Both the position numbers and the translations under genes were made by a program. A stretch of 64,000 nucleotides of DNA from Thalassotalea fonticola (lineage in GTDB: Bacteria > Pseudomonadota > Gammaproteobacteria > Enterobacterales > Alteromonadaceae): assembly GCF_032911225.1 (NCBI RefSeq), contig NZ_CP136600.1, positions 496,001 through 560,000 of the forward strand, written 5' to 3'. The first letter of the stretch is position 1. Each line of letters opens with the position of its first letter. The notes under the pieces were generated by a model. It saw only the letters and a program-made list of their open reading frames with translations, was not told where the DNA came from and ran no database searches. Below, in pieces: positions 46,470 through 55,725 of the stretch.

Positions 46470-48377
46470 TTACAGCGGCTCAGGTTTCCCTAGGTAAAAC
46501 CCTTGGCAGCCATCCATAAACACTTCATCAAAAGTATACTTCTCTTCTTGGGTTTCAACACTTTCGGCTAACACTCGAATGCCCAGACGATGGGCAAGAT
46601 CTATCATCAAACGTAAGAAGTATTGATTATTTTTATCCATATGAATGTTGCGAGTATAACTGCCATCCATTTTTATATAGTCTGGCGATAGTTCTCTAAA
46701 GAACTTAAATGAGGTAATGCCTACACCAAAATGTTCAACACAAATTCGTGCGCCCACTCTATGGACCATATCAATAAAGTATGAACTGCCTTTTATATTT
46801 TGTTCTAACCCGTATTCACTAATTTCAAACACTAAACGAGTTGCAATATCATGATCTTTTAATAAACGACGTTCCAACCAAATAACAAAATGTTCGTCAT
46901 GCACGGAACGTGTACTTAAATTAATACCAAATGCTTGCTCTCTCAGATTTTTTTCTTTAATTTCTTTGAGTGTTTTTTCAATCACTAAACGGTCAATTAA
47001 AATAATTTTATCTAACTTTTCGGCCATCGCAATAAAACTAGCAGTAGGTAAAATATCCCCTTCAGAACTGGTGAATCGAGATAAAACTTCACTGTATATT
47101 CTATTATTTCGGCTACTTGGCTGGATAAGCTGGGATACTAATGAAACAGTTTGATTTTCAATTACATAGCTTATTTCTTTGCTCCAGTTTTGGTTGCCAA
47201 AACCGGCTGTTTCACTTTGTAATAATTCAGGATCTCGCTGGACATACCAAGAGTTTTTATTACGGGTTTGCGCCATGCTAATTGCGGTATCCGCTAAGGC
47301 TAACATTTCACCAAGTGGACGGTGTATGTCAATTTTTACAATACCTGAAAAAGCAATTGAATCAAAATCAGCAAGCTGTTGATACTCGTTAAATAAGCCG
47401 GTTAGCTCTTCACAAAACTTTTCAGCTACTTTTAGCGTTATATTAGGTAAAAATGTCGCAAAATCAGAGCCATTTAATCGATATACATGGGCCGAATCCA
47501 AGTTTTTAATTTGTGCTTTTAATATGTTGGCCACTTGGCAAATGTAACGATCGCCTTCTTGATAGCCGTGTACTTGGTTGATCGTTTGTAATTCAGAACA
47601 ACGGGTAATGATCAGCACGCCAAAACCGGAAGATTTATTTGACTGAGTAAATTCGGTAAAGAAATCCACAAAGCCACTGCGGTTTTCAAGTTCAGTTAAA
47701 TGGTCAATATATGCCGTTTGTTGCAGTTGTTCGGTTTTGATAAGTTTATTACTAACAAAAGTTTTTAATTCAGTAAGTACACTATTAACATCATCAAATT
47801 CGGTTGGAAGGCGTAATTTTCCGGTTGTTTCTCTATTGGTAATTGCGGTTTTAATTTCTGTCGCAATGAGTTCAGATACTTTCTTTGATGCTTTACGGGC
47901 AGCGCGGCCAGTAACTGAGTTCGTTACAAAGGAACCAATGACTAAAACCAATATGGCTGAAAATAAAATAAATAAGGTAATTGAATTATACAGGTTAAAC
48001 AAACTGTCATTGTTTAAACGGTACTTGATGTAAATGCTTAATGCGTCGTTTTTAACGGTTTCAAGCGTTGTGTTTCCATTAACTAAGGTTAATATACTAA
48101 AACTTGGATCCGCGTTCGTGTAGCTGTAGATCACATCGTTATTAAAATCAGTAATTTGTAATTTATCATATTCAAATGCTAAACGTAGCTGCTTTGAGAA
48201 GCCTTTAAGGTCATCTCCTTTGTAATGTTCGGTGATTTTTTTAAGTGAAATGTGATGATCGCTTTTTGCTTCATTAATAAAATTATTTAAACTGTATAGA
48301 CTGAAGCTAAAATAACAGATACAAAATAGTACAGTAACGAAGATGTTCTTGAAATAAATACGTGCTAATGTCGACAT
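46470..48377 (-). CDS. Degenerate GGDEF-EAL membrane protein (LapD/CsrD-like)
   Basis: The 635-residue protein has a helix at residues 12-30, a periplasmic domain of about 100 residues resembling the LapD/MoxY sensor type, a second helix near 132-152 and a HAMP-like linker. The GGDEF site reads RLNGSDFATF, so cyclase activity is unlikely. The EAL domain has EVLSRF in place of EAL, EHFGVGITSF in place of DDFGTG, KMDGSY and ESVET, so key metal-binding acids are lost and phosphodiesterase activity is doubtful. A c-di-GMP receptor (LapD) or RNA-turnover adaptor (CsrD) role is possible. It lies upstream of rsxA. Confidence 0.85.
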   Translation of the reverse strand: MSTLARIYFKNIFVTVLFCICYFSFSLYSLNNFINEAKSDHHISLKKITEHYKGDDLKGFSKQLRLAFEYDKLQITDFNNDVIYSYTNADPSFSILTLVNGNTTLETVKNDALSIYIKYRLNNDSLFNLYNSITLFILFSAILVLVIGSFVTNSVTGRAARKASKKVSELIATEIKTAITNRETTGKLRLPTEFDDVNSVLTELKTFVSNKLIKTEQLQQTAYIDHLTELENRSGFVDFFTEFTQSNKSSGFGVLIITRCSELQTINQVHGYQEGDRYICQVANILKAQIKNLDSAHVYRLNGSDFATFLPNITLKVAEKFCEELTGLFNEYQQLADFDSIAFSGIVKIDIHRPLGEMLALADTAISMAQTRNKNSWYVQRDPELLQSETAGFGNQNWSKEISYVIENQTVSLVSQLIQPSSRNNRIYSEVLSRFTSSEGDILPTASFIAMAEKLDKIILIDRLVIEKTLKEIKEKNLREQAFGINLSTRSVHDEHFVIWLERRLLKDHDIATRLVFEISEYGLEQNIKGSSYFIDMVHRVGARICVEHFGVGITSFKFFRELSPDYIKMDGSYTRNIHMDKNNQYFLRLMIDLAHRLGIRVLAESVETQEEKYTFDEVFMDGCQGFYLGKPEPL

Positions 48378-48645
48378 CGTAAAAATTGATCCCTAAACCC
48401 TAAAATTATTTTTATTATTTCAATATCTTGAAAAGAATTGATAGATACTTTTATTCTAAATTTTTATATCTATACCTTATGCAAATTCATGGTTAAAAGC
48501 AATCTTTAATAAGTGTTCGATTAACGAATAATTAACAAAATAACTATTGATTTTAAAACATATTTTCTCTCTGTTCTCGCTTTATGGCACTAGGTTAAAT
48601 ATAATCATTGCATCTAAGAAATAAAAATAATTCAAAGTTATTCTA

Positions 48646-49047
48646 ATGACCAATCAACAATCACCGATTAATAAACCAAATGGCACTGGTATTGCTCGTT
48701 TATTTAAAGCGACGTACTGCTCTATAAAAGGTTTTAGAGCGGCCTGGAAATATGAGTCCGCTTTTCGACAAGAGCTGATTTTAGTGCTGATATTATTGCC
48801 ATTTTCGTTTGTTTTAGCGCAATCAGTTAATCATTGGTTGGTGTTAATTTTTAGTTTGTTATTTTTACTTTTTGCTGAGCTGGTTAACTCAGCAGTAGAA
48901 GCGCTGGCCGATAAGGTGTGTTTAGAACATGATGAGTTAATTGGTCGAGCAAAAGATATTGGCTCTGCGATTGTTTTCGTCGCCTTAATATTTTTAAAAC
49001 TGGCTTGGGTTATTGCGCTGCTGCAGTATTTTTCTATTATCAATTAA
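48646..49047 (+). CDS. dgkA: Diacylglycerol kinase
   Basis: DgkA recycles diacylglycerol to phosphatidate in the inner membrane. The 133-residue protein has three helices after a polar 30-residue N-terminus, the surface-helix motif AWKYESAFRQELILVL near residue 38 and the active site ELVNSAVEALADKVCLEHDELIGRAKDIGSA-type sequence (glutamates in ELVNSAVEALAD, near residue 78). It is slightly longer than E. coli DgkA because of its N-terminus. It is monocistronic. Confidence 0.95.
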   Translation: MTNQQSPINKPNGTGIARLFKATYCSIKGFRAAWKYESAFRQELILVLILLPFSFVLAQSVNHWLVLIFSLLFLLFAELVNSAVEALADKVCLEHDELIGRAKDIGSAIVFVALIFLKLAWVIALLQYFSIIN

Positions 49048-49162
49048 TATTAAGAAGAATCTCTTAAATTTTAAACCTTTGGTTACGCTTTGTAATAACA
49101 TTTTTATTTTATATTGGTTAAACTAAGCTTACATTCTTATTATTTTGTATTACAAAAATTAA

Positions 49163-50221
49163 ATGACATTATTGATTTTTTATTTGTGTATTGCCATTGG
49201 CGTTTCTTTTATTTGTTCGGTCTTAGAAGCGGTATTGCTTTCTATTACGCCAAGTTTTATTGCTCGCACTAATAAAGCTAAAACTCGGGGAGGGAAGGTC
49301 TTAGCCAAGGTTAAGCTTAATCTTGATCAATCTATTTCCAGTATTCTCATTTTAAATACTTTTGCTCATACCATGGGAGCCGCAGGTGTTGGTGCGCAAG
49401 CGATACGAGTATTTGGTGAAAAATGGGAAACATTAATTGCCTTCTTGCTTACTTTGGCTATTTTATATTTATCTGAAATTATTCCGAAAACCATTGGTGC
49501 TACTTTTTGGCGACAACTTGCCGTACCTTCTGCTTATACTATCTCCTTTTTAGTAAAACTAGTGTTTCCTTTAGTATGGTTGTCGACTCGACTAACCAAA
49601 TTATTCTCCAGTAAATCGAATAATGAAACCAGTCGTGAAGAAGTATTAGCTGTAGCCTCATTAAGTTTTAAAGACGGTGCAATTGCCAGCCAGGAAAATC
49701 AACTTGTAGAAAATATTTTGAAACTGAGAGATGCTGATACTGAAGATATTCTCACTCCGCGCAGTGTTGTTCATGCTTTAAATGAAAATACTACAGTTAT
49801 AGAAGCATTAGATTTAGAAAAAACAGCTAATTTTACCCGTATTCCTATTTATAAGGACAGCATTGATAACATTACCGGGATGATCATTAAAGGCCAGCTT
49901 TATGAAAATGAACGTAAAGGCAAGGGAAGCATAGCATTAAAAGATATTGCCAACCCTTTATATCGAATATCAGAAAGCTTTCCAGTGCTTAATTTACTCG
50001 ATGTATTTATTAAACGCCAAGAGCATATGTTTTTAGTAGAAGATCACTTTGGTCAAACCGCTGGAATTGTAACTTTAGAAGATGCGATCGAAACCATCTT
50101 AGGTCGTGAAATTGTTGATGAAAGTGATAAAGACGCTGATATGCAAAAGCTTGCTAAAGCAAATTATCGCCAACGTTTGCGTGAGAAGGGCAATAAATTA
50201 TCAGATAAAGGTAGTGACTAA
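49163..50221 (+). CDS. CNNM/DUF21 transmembrane protein with CBS domain pair
   Basis: The 352-residue protein has a DUF21 membrane domain (residues 1-145, four hydrophobic helices, with SEIIPKTIGATFW near residue 111) and a cytosolic CBS pair (about 190-315; ILTPRSVVHALNEN and DHFGQTAGIVTLEDAIETILG). The usual C-terminal CorC_HlyC domain is missing and the protein ends with a short basic tail. Homologues in the CNNM/CorB group act in magnesium or cobalt homeostasis; ion specificity cannot be read here. Confidence 0.88.
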   Translation: MTLLIFYLCIAIGVSFICSVLEAVLLSITPSFIARTNKAKTRGGKVLAKVKLNLDQSISSILILNTFAHTMGAAGVGAQAIRVFGEKWETLIAFLLTLAILYLSEIIPKTIGATFWRQLAVPSAYTISFLVKLVFPLVWLSTRLTKLFSSKSNNETSREEVLAVASLSFKDGAIASQENQLVENILKLRDADTEDILTPRSVVHALNENTTVIEALDLEKTANFTRIPIYKDSIDNITGMIIKGQLYENERKGKGSIALKDIANPLYRISESFPVLNLLDVFIKRQEHMFLVEDHFGQTAGIVTLEDAIETILGREIVDESDKDADMQKLAKANYRQRLREKGNKLSDKGSD

Positions 50222-50303
50222 TATCGGCTAACTGATTTTATTGATCATTTAATTATTGCCTATACTTAATGAAATTAATGTCATTAGGTTTAGGCAGTTT
50301 AAA

Positions 50304-50954
50304 ATGCGAAAGTACTTATCTTGCTGTGCTGTTTTACTTACTTGTTTTGCTACCAGCGTACTAGCAAAGCAGCAACAAACGGCTCCAGCTCGTTCATATT
50401 TTTATTTGGGTGGTATAATTGGCAATGCAGACACAAAAGAAACCTTCGAAGGTCAGTTAAGACCTAATGGAGTTGAATTTAGCCAGTCTGATGAAAATTC
50501 TGCCTTTGGCATTTATATTGGCTTTAACTTTGCTGATAAATGGTCATTAGAAAGCAGTATCGTTATAACCGGGGGCCTAAAAGAGCGGCCTTCTACATTA
50601 CCCATTGATGAGGTTTATTTAACTGCGTTAACGGTAACTCCTGTTTTACATATAGATTTAAGCGAGCATATATCTGTTTATGTAAAAGCTGGGTTAGGTT
50701 TTTTACTTTACAGTGAAGATTTACACAAACATGGTGAACTTTACCGGCATAGTGATGATGATTACTGGGCTGGGGCTGGTCTAGCTCTTGGCGCGGGTAT
50801 GGAAGTTGATGTTAGTGAACATGTTGCTTTTCGGTTGGGGTATGATGTTATTGAGGCTGATTTGGAAGCTGATGAAAATAACCATCATCAAAATTTAATT
50901 GACGTTGAAGAAGAATTTTCAATGATGTCGATGAGTATGCATTATAAATTCTAG
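50304..50954 (+). CDS. Outer-membrane beta-barrel protein (OmpA/OmpX-like)
   Basis: From ATG 50304 the protein is 216 residues with a signal peptide (MRKYLSCCAVLLTCFATSVLA); an earlier ATG at 50256 would bury that signal. The mature part has alternating aromatic strands (RSYFYLGGIIGNAD, GIYIGFNFADKWSLESS, ISVYVKAGLGFLLYS, YWAGAGLALGAGMEV, VAFRLGYDVI) and ends in the barrel signature MSMHYKF. Eight strands fit the size. Function is unknown. A composite repeat overlaps its stop codon. Confidence 0.85.
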   Translation: MRKYLSCCAVLLTCFATSVLAKQQQTAPARSYFYLGGIIGNADTKETFEGQLRPNGVEFSQSDENSAFGIYIGFNFADKWSLESSIVITGGLKERPSTLPIDEVYLTALTVTPVLHIDLSEHISVYVKAGLGFLLYSEDLHKHGELYRHSDDDYWAGAGLALGAGMEVDVSEHVAFRLGYDVIEADLEADENNHHQNLIDVEEEFSMMSMSMHYKF

Positions 50955-51035
50955 GAACGAGAAACGAGAAACCGACCTTTGTTGTCCCGTACTTGATACG
51001 GGATCTAGGTAAATATTAGAAACGAAGAGCTGAGT
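50951..51035 (-). repeat. Composite repeat: hairpin plus GTTTCTC heptamers, copy B
   Basis: Read on the minus strand this is the same element as 40437-40496: the 7-bp TCCCGTA/TACGGGA stem (50985-50991, 50997-51003), GACAACAAAGGTCG and the heptamers GTTTCTC, GTTTCTC, GTTCCTA. A further GTTTCTA with the flank CAGCTCTTC lies at 51016-51031. An imperfect hairpin (51026-51039 with 51049-51063) adjoins it and may help end the lipoprotein transcript. Confidence 0.9.
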
Positions 51036-51069
51036 GACCATTTTTATGGGATCACTCAACTCTAACAGG

Positions 51070-52920
51070 CTAATGTTTCGGTAGGGCTTTACCGTGTGCT
51101 TGGTAGGCTCTAATTGCTTGATTTCTATTAGCTGACTGCTTTGCTGTTTTGCTTTGTAATTGTGCTGTACCTTGTGAGCTAATTGCTAAGTTATCCCACC
51201 AGTCTAACCCTTTGGTCATCGGTATTGGCTCAGGCAGAGTATCTATTAATGTTAGGTCAAACTCTGGCAGCAAACGGCTTGTTACATAAGATGCTCGCTC
51301 ACTAACTCCTGGTTCTGCAATACGACCCCGTTGCCCCCAACTCACAACATATCCTCCATCTCTATCTGATGTTACCGCTGTATCTCGCTGCACGCCATAA
51401 CGCAATGACATCATCAGTGATTCAAATAAAATGCCTAAATCTTCTTTTTCATTGGTGTAATTGTAAAAACCATTAGATATATCGTTTTTATAGAAAATGC
51501 TCACATCGTCGGGCTGATACGATTTCTGAATTGCATTAGCATCTTTCCCTAAAAACCTGACAGCGGCCAAGTCTTTCATTTCCTGACTTTGCAAGGGAAA
51601 AAGTACGATTAAATCATCTGATATCTGTTCTTTATCCAGAGCGGCATCCAAAAATCGGGTTGAAGCTGAATAGGTTCCCCATTCAGCCGGTGGGAAGTAA
51701 TCATTAGCATGAGCAAGTTCATGGTAAAGTAAGTCAGCAAGTTCATATTTAATATCAGTTAGTACACGGTCAGCACGCGCAGAAACTGGAAAAGAGTCGG
51801 TTACATAATTATTGTCTTTAACATATCGCCAAGGCATAACAAATTGTAATTCAGAGCCAAAGTCGCTGCGATAATCAGGCGCCTCATTGATGGTGTCTCG
51901 TTCAACAGCGGTTAACCATAAATTATTAGGGTCTAGGTAAATAGCACCTGTTGCAGCCCAATAAAATGATGGCCTGATATCATAAGATAAAACGATGGCA
52001 GTCGTTGCTCTAAGTAGGTTTTTAAAGTCATTATTGCTATCAAATGCCTCTAAGTAAGCTTTAAAGTTTTCAGCCATCCAGTCATGTGAGACCACAACTC
52101 GATCCATTATTTGTTCGATAGAAGGTGTTGCACCATCATTTTCATCGGCAAGAATTGGCATCTCGCCCAAATCACATGAGCTACTGAGTTGATTTGAATA
52201 AACACAGTGAACTAATACATCTTTGTAAGGCGAGTCAGAGTTATAAACATAAACATTAGCTAACGCAGAACCTGGATCGTCGTCATCAAAATAGGCGTTA
52301 GCTGGTATGGCAGGGCGATCTTCAACTAAAATTGAAACAACATCTGTATGCTTGTTACCATTGCTATCTTCTGCGCTAACTTCAATTTCAATGATGCTAT
52401 CTTCGAACACTTTTGGCGAGTTAAAAATAGCGACTTCTTTATTGGTATTGTTATCATCAAAGGTAATTTCAGGTCCTGATAAATGCTGCCATGAAATACT
52501 ATCTAATTCGATATCATTACTGGTAAATGCCCTTAGTGACACGCCGGCATCTTCAACAACACTATGGCCTAAACGAGCGACTAGTTTTGGTGAGCCTTTT
52601 TCAGCGGTAAAAGCTATTGTTTCGACTTCACTCTTGCCATCGCTGAGATAGGATACTTCAAAACTATAATCACCAGCTGCTGGAATAGTAAATGAGATCA
52701 CTTTAGAGCTTGGAGTTAAAAAGTCGACTGTTTCGCCACCGGTTTGCAGCCAATTTATTTCTGATATTGACTCCTCTGGTTTTAATAAAATCAAATCTGC
52801 ATTTTTACCACTTACCAATGAAGTACTGGGCTCCCCAGGAGTTACAATACCTGATTCATCCTGATCATCACCACATGAAATAAGTGTAAATAAAATTATA
52901 AAAACAAATGGGTATTTCAT
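51070..52920 (-). CDS. Lipoprotein with PKD-like region and HExxH motif, putative metallopeptidase
   Basis: I do not recognise a named family. ATG 52920 lies 7 bp from AGGA and gives 616 residues with a lipoprotein signal peptide (lipobox LISC). Residues 25-210 look like two Ig/PKD-type beta domains (for example IDSISWQHLSGPEITF). The C-terminal part holds YHELAHANDYFPP near residue 400, a zincin-type HExxH. The following WG-rich region (VSWGQRGRIAEPGVSERASY) is conserved-looking. A surface metallopeptidase is a reasonable inference, not proven. Confidence 0.75.
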   Translation of the reverse strand: MKYPFVFIILFTLISCGDDQDESGIVTPGEPSTSLVSGKNADLILLKPEESISEINWLQTGGETVDFLTPSSKVISFTIPAAGDYSFEVSYLSDGKSEVETIAFTAEKGSPKLVARLGHSVVEDAGVSLRAFTSNDIELDSISWQHLSGPEITFDDNNTNKEVAIFNSPKVFEDSIIEIEVSAEDSNGNKHTDVVSILVEDRPAIPANAYFDDDDPGSALANVYVYNSDSPYKDVLVHCVYSNQLSSSCDLGEMPILADENDGATPSIEQIMDRVVVSHDWMAENFKAYLEAFDSNNDFKNLLRATTAIVLSYDIRPSFYWAATGAIYLDPNNLWLTAVERDTINEAPDYRSDFGSELQFVMPWRYVKDNNYVTDSFPVSARADRVLTDIKYELADLLYHELAHANDYFPPAEWGTYSASTRFLDAALDKEQISDDLIVLFPLQSQEMKDLAAVRFLGKDANAIQKSYQPDDVSIFYKNDISNGFYNYTNEKEDLGILFESLMMSLRYGVQRDTAVTSDRDGGYVVSWGQRGRIAEPGVSERASYVTSRLLPEFDLTLIDTLPEPIPMTKGLDWWDNLAISSQGTAQLQSKTAKQSANRNQAIRAYQAHGKALPKH

Positions 52921-52969
52921 AAACATTCCTCGGCCTACTTTTAAACCTTACGGTTACATCAACGATTAT

Positions 52970-53413
52970 CTATTCGCTGTTATTATTATTTTTAGGTTGT
53001 TTTGCTTCGCGTTCTTCTTTTAATTCGACTTTTAATTTTTTTAAGCCTAAGCCAAGTTCTATACCGCGATACTTTGAATAGTAAGACCCAGCAAAGAACA
53101 TTGTTGTTGCAAAGAATAGTTCTATAGCTGCCAATATTCGTTCATCACTAGATACCCACAGTGTGGTAAGGCTATGTAGGAAGTAAATCATCACGATGAA
53201 ATTTGCCCAGGCAAATGTATAAGGGTTACCTGTTAACATGCCTTTGAGTGGAAATAGCAAAGGCAAAATAAACATAATAAATGTTAAAGGCATCGATAAA
53301 CTTTCGCTCGGAGCTAAAACAAATAACCATAAAGGCATAAAAGTTAATAAACCGAAATAGCCAAATAAGGCTAATTTGCGTAAATTATCAGTTGAAATAG
53401 ATTGATTGCTCAT
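52970..53413 (-). CDS. DUF2069 family membrane protein
   Basis: The 147-residue protein has four hydrophobic helices between residues 11 and 113, with LLFPLKGMLTGNPYTFAWANFI in the middle (key part LKGMLTGNPYTFAW), the hallmark of DUF2069, and ends in a charged tail. Function is unknown. It starts 3 bp after the ArsC-like gene, forming an operon with it as seen in other marine gammaproteobacteria. Confidence 0.87.
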   Translation of the reverse strand: MSNQSISTDNLRKLALFGYFGLLTFMPLWLFVLAPSESLSMPLTFIMFILPLLFPLKGMLTGNPYTFAWANFIVMIYFLHSLTTLWVSSDERILAAIELFFATTMFFAGSYYSKYRGIELGLGLKKLKVELKEEREAKQPKNNNNSE

Positions 53414-53416
53414 AGT

Positions 53417-53761
53417 TTACAATAAAACCAATACGTTTTCAGGTGGACGGCCAATACATGCCTTATTGCCAGAAACAACAATAGGACGTTCTATCAGTTT
53501 AGGAGTTGCAGCCATAGCAGCAAGTAATTCGTCGGTACTGATAGTTTTATCAGCTAAATTTTGTGCTTTATATTCATCTTCTTTCGTGCGCATCATAGCT
53601 CTAGGTTCAACCTCTAGTAGCGCTAAAATATTGGCTAAAGTTTCGATGCTTGGTGGATTTTTTAAATATTCTACAATTTCGACCTCACTATTAGCTTCTT
53701 CAATAAGAGCAAGGGTTTGACGGCTTTTTGAACAACGAGGGTTATGATAAATTGTTAGCAT
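53417..53761 (-). CDS. ArsC-family thiol oxidoreductase (YfgD-like)
   Basis: The 114-residue protein has the ArsC/Spx thioredoxin-like fold: active cysteine in IYHNPRCSKSRQTLALIEE at residue 10, EIVEYLKNPPS, LLEVEPRAMMRTKEDEY near residue 53 and the loop LIERPIVV near residue 91 followed by ACIGRPPENVL. These match YfgD of E. coli, also beside bepA. Arsenate reduction is not established for the YfgD branch. It lies 62 bp after bepA. Confidence 0.88.
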   Translation of the reverse strand: MLTIYHNPRCSKSRQTLALIEEANSEVEIVEYLKNPPSIETLANILALLEVEPRAMMRTKEDEYKAQNLADKTISTDELLAAMAATPKLIERPIVVSGNKACIGRPPENVLVLL

Positions 53762-53823
53762 TGCGTTAATCTCTGTTTATATTTATTAGTTGCTTATTAA
53801 GCATAGTAAGTTTGATGATCAGC

Positions 53824-55287
53824 TTATAAGCGCTTTAGTTGATCTTCTTGTTCTTGAAATTGCAAAATTCTTGCTTTAATTCGTTTTTGCATTAACGTGT
53901 TTTTAGCCGTGGCATTATAGGCCGTGTGTAATTCATCTATTGCCTTCGGGTAAGCACCTAACAAGGCATATACTTCAGCTTGTTGAGCGTGCATTTGTGC
54001 CGTCTTTTTCTGTTTTCCGTAAACTTGTGTTAATAGGTCATTGGCAACGAAATCTTCACGATTCACTATCAAGTAATCTTGTAATAAGGTACTGGCAAGT
54101 TCATATTGTTCAGCTTTTTGTGCTGCGTTGGCGTAGTTTAACGTGACAACTTGATTGTTAGGCATAATTAAATTGAGCTTGGCAAGCATCGTTAATGCCG
54201 GTTCGAATTTTTTTTGTTCGATGAGTATGTCTGTCATTGCATCAACATAAAAAAGGTTCTTTGGATCGGCAGATAATAACATGCTGATTATCTCTTCTGC
54301 TTTAGCATATTGTTTATCTTCAAAGTAAGAAAGACCTTGACCATATAGTGCCGCTTGCTTGATATTGTATTTTCCAAGCCTAATTTCATCAGTAAAAATA
54401 CTAATGTTATCTTTGCCATTACCTTCATATCTGGCTCTTAAGCGGGCTTTAGCTAATTCAAAATTTAAACTTGGTGCAAGTAATTTATTTGGGTAGCGCT
54501 GGGCACGATTACGAGAGTCGGTAATACGTGATTCGGGCAATGGATGTGTTAGTAACATTGCCGGTGGCTTTGATGTATAACGGTACTTACTTGACATTTT
54601 TCTAAAAAACTCTGGTGCTCCATTTGGATCAAAACCGCTATTAACTAGTATGCCCATGCCAACTCTGTCAGCTTCACTTTCATTACTGCGGGTGTAGTTA
54701 ATACCTGCTTGTTGTCCGGCTGCCATAGTTGTTGTTAATGTAGCAAAGCCGGCTTGCGGATTAATGAGTGTTAATAATACACCGGTGACCATACCGGCAA
54801 TTGTTAATGGTGTAGTGCGAGATTGAGCTTCCATTTTACGGGCTAAATGACGTTGTGTTACATGGGCTATCTCGTGAGAAAGAACAGAAGCCAATTCACT
54901 TTCATTATCAGCCATGGTGATTAAACCTGAATGAGTTCCTATGTGACCACCAAAAAATGCAAAGGCGTTAAGCTCTTTGTTTTTAAGGAGGAAAAATTGA
55001 AACTGGTAATTTACGTCTTCTGCATTTTTAACTAAATCATTACCTAAATCGTTAATGTATTCGATTAAAACCGGATCGTGAATTATTGGTTGTGATGCTC
55101 TAACCGAGCGCATCATCGCTTGGCCGTACATGCGTTCTTTATCTAATGATAAAGTACTTACTGCCGATGTACCTATTTCGGGTAATTGATTTTTATCGGT
55201 AGATAATGAATGAGCACTCGTTGCGAATAAAAAACTTATGGAGATACTAACGATAGTGACAATTGCTGATTTGAATGATTTTTTCAT
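53824..55287 (-). CDS. bepA: Periplasmic metalloprotease/chaperone BepA
   Basis: BepA (YfgC) supports outer-membrane assembly, acting on LptD and BAM clients. ATG 55287 (AGGATC upstream) gives 487 residues and exposes a signal peptide ending SAHS; the longer start at 55323 is unlikely. The M48 motif is VLSHEIAHVTQRHLARK near residue 131, with the downstream ligand in NESEADRVGM near residue 200. The C-terminal half consists of TPR repeats. Neighbours match the E. coli bepA region. Confidence 0.95.
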   Translation of the reverse strand: MKKSFKSAIVTIVSISISFLFATSAHSLSTDKNQLPEIGTSAVSTLSLDKERMYGQAMMRSVRASQPIIHDPVLIEYINDLGNDLVKNAEDVNYQFQFFLLKNKELNAFAFFGGHIGTHSGLITMADNESELASVLSHEIAHVTQRHLARKMEAQSRTTPLTIAGMVTGVLLTLINPQAGFATLTTTMAAGQQAGINYTRSNESEADRVGMGILVNSGFDPNGAPEFFRKMSSKYRYTSKPPAMLLTHPLPESRITDSRNRAQRYPNKLLAPSLNFELAKARLRARYEGNGKDNISIFTDEIRLGKYNIKQAALYGQGLSYFEDKQYAKAEEIISMLLSADPKNLFYVDAMTDILIEQKKFEPALTMLAKLNLIMPNNQVVTLNYANAAQKAEQYELASTLLQDYLIVNREDFVANDLLTQVYGKQKKTAQMHAQQAEVYALLGAYPKAIDELHTAYNATAKNTLMQKRIKARILQFQEQEDQLKRL

Positions 55288-55490
55288 TAAGATCCTGAAA
55301 ATGCTGATAAAACTAAATGACAAAGCTTAGAGTCTAAACAGCTAATAAAGTTGCATCTAAATTTTTTATAAAACACTCTGTCTTCTGTGTCTCTATATTG
55401 AATTATGTTATTAAATTTTACAAGTGAATAGGTTTATTTAACCTTGTGTTATTGCTACTATTTTACAAAATAATGATTATTTCGTAAAAC

Positions 55491-55718
55491 ATGGTTAAAA
55501 CACTACAATATGATGGTAGACTCGAAAAATGTCCACTGCCTTTGGTAAAAACCAAATTGTTACTTAAGCAGCTGTCAGCAGGGCAGACATTAACGCTATT
55601 ATTAGCTGACCCTGGTTCTATCCAAGATATTCCTCGCTTATTATCTAAGTTAAATATCCCTTTTGAACAAACCTTGCTTGCTAAACAACAAGTAAAGTTA
55701 ACTATAATAAAAGAGTAA
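55491..55718 (+). CDS. TusA-family sulfurtransfer-like protein
   Basis: The 75-residue protein has the SirA/TusA fold: LQYDGRLEKCPLPLVKTKLLLKQL-type start with the active motif CPLPLVKTK at residue 14, then LTLLLADPGSIQDIPRLL and a C-terminal strand. TusA relays persulfide sulfur, for example to tRNA 2-thiolation or molybdenum cofactor enzymes. It is 7 bp upstream of perM and divergent from bepA. Several paralogues usually exist, so its exact partner is open. Confidence 0.87.
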   Translation: MVKTLQYDGRLEKCPLPLVKTKLLLKQLSAGQTLTLLLADPGSIQDIPRLLSKLNIPFEQTLLAKQQVKLTIIKE

Positions 55719-55725
55719 ATGCTAA

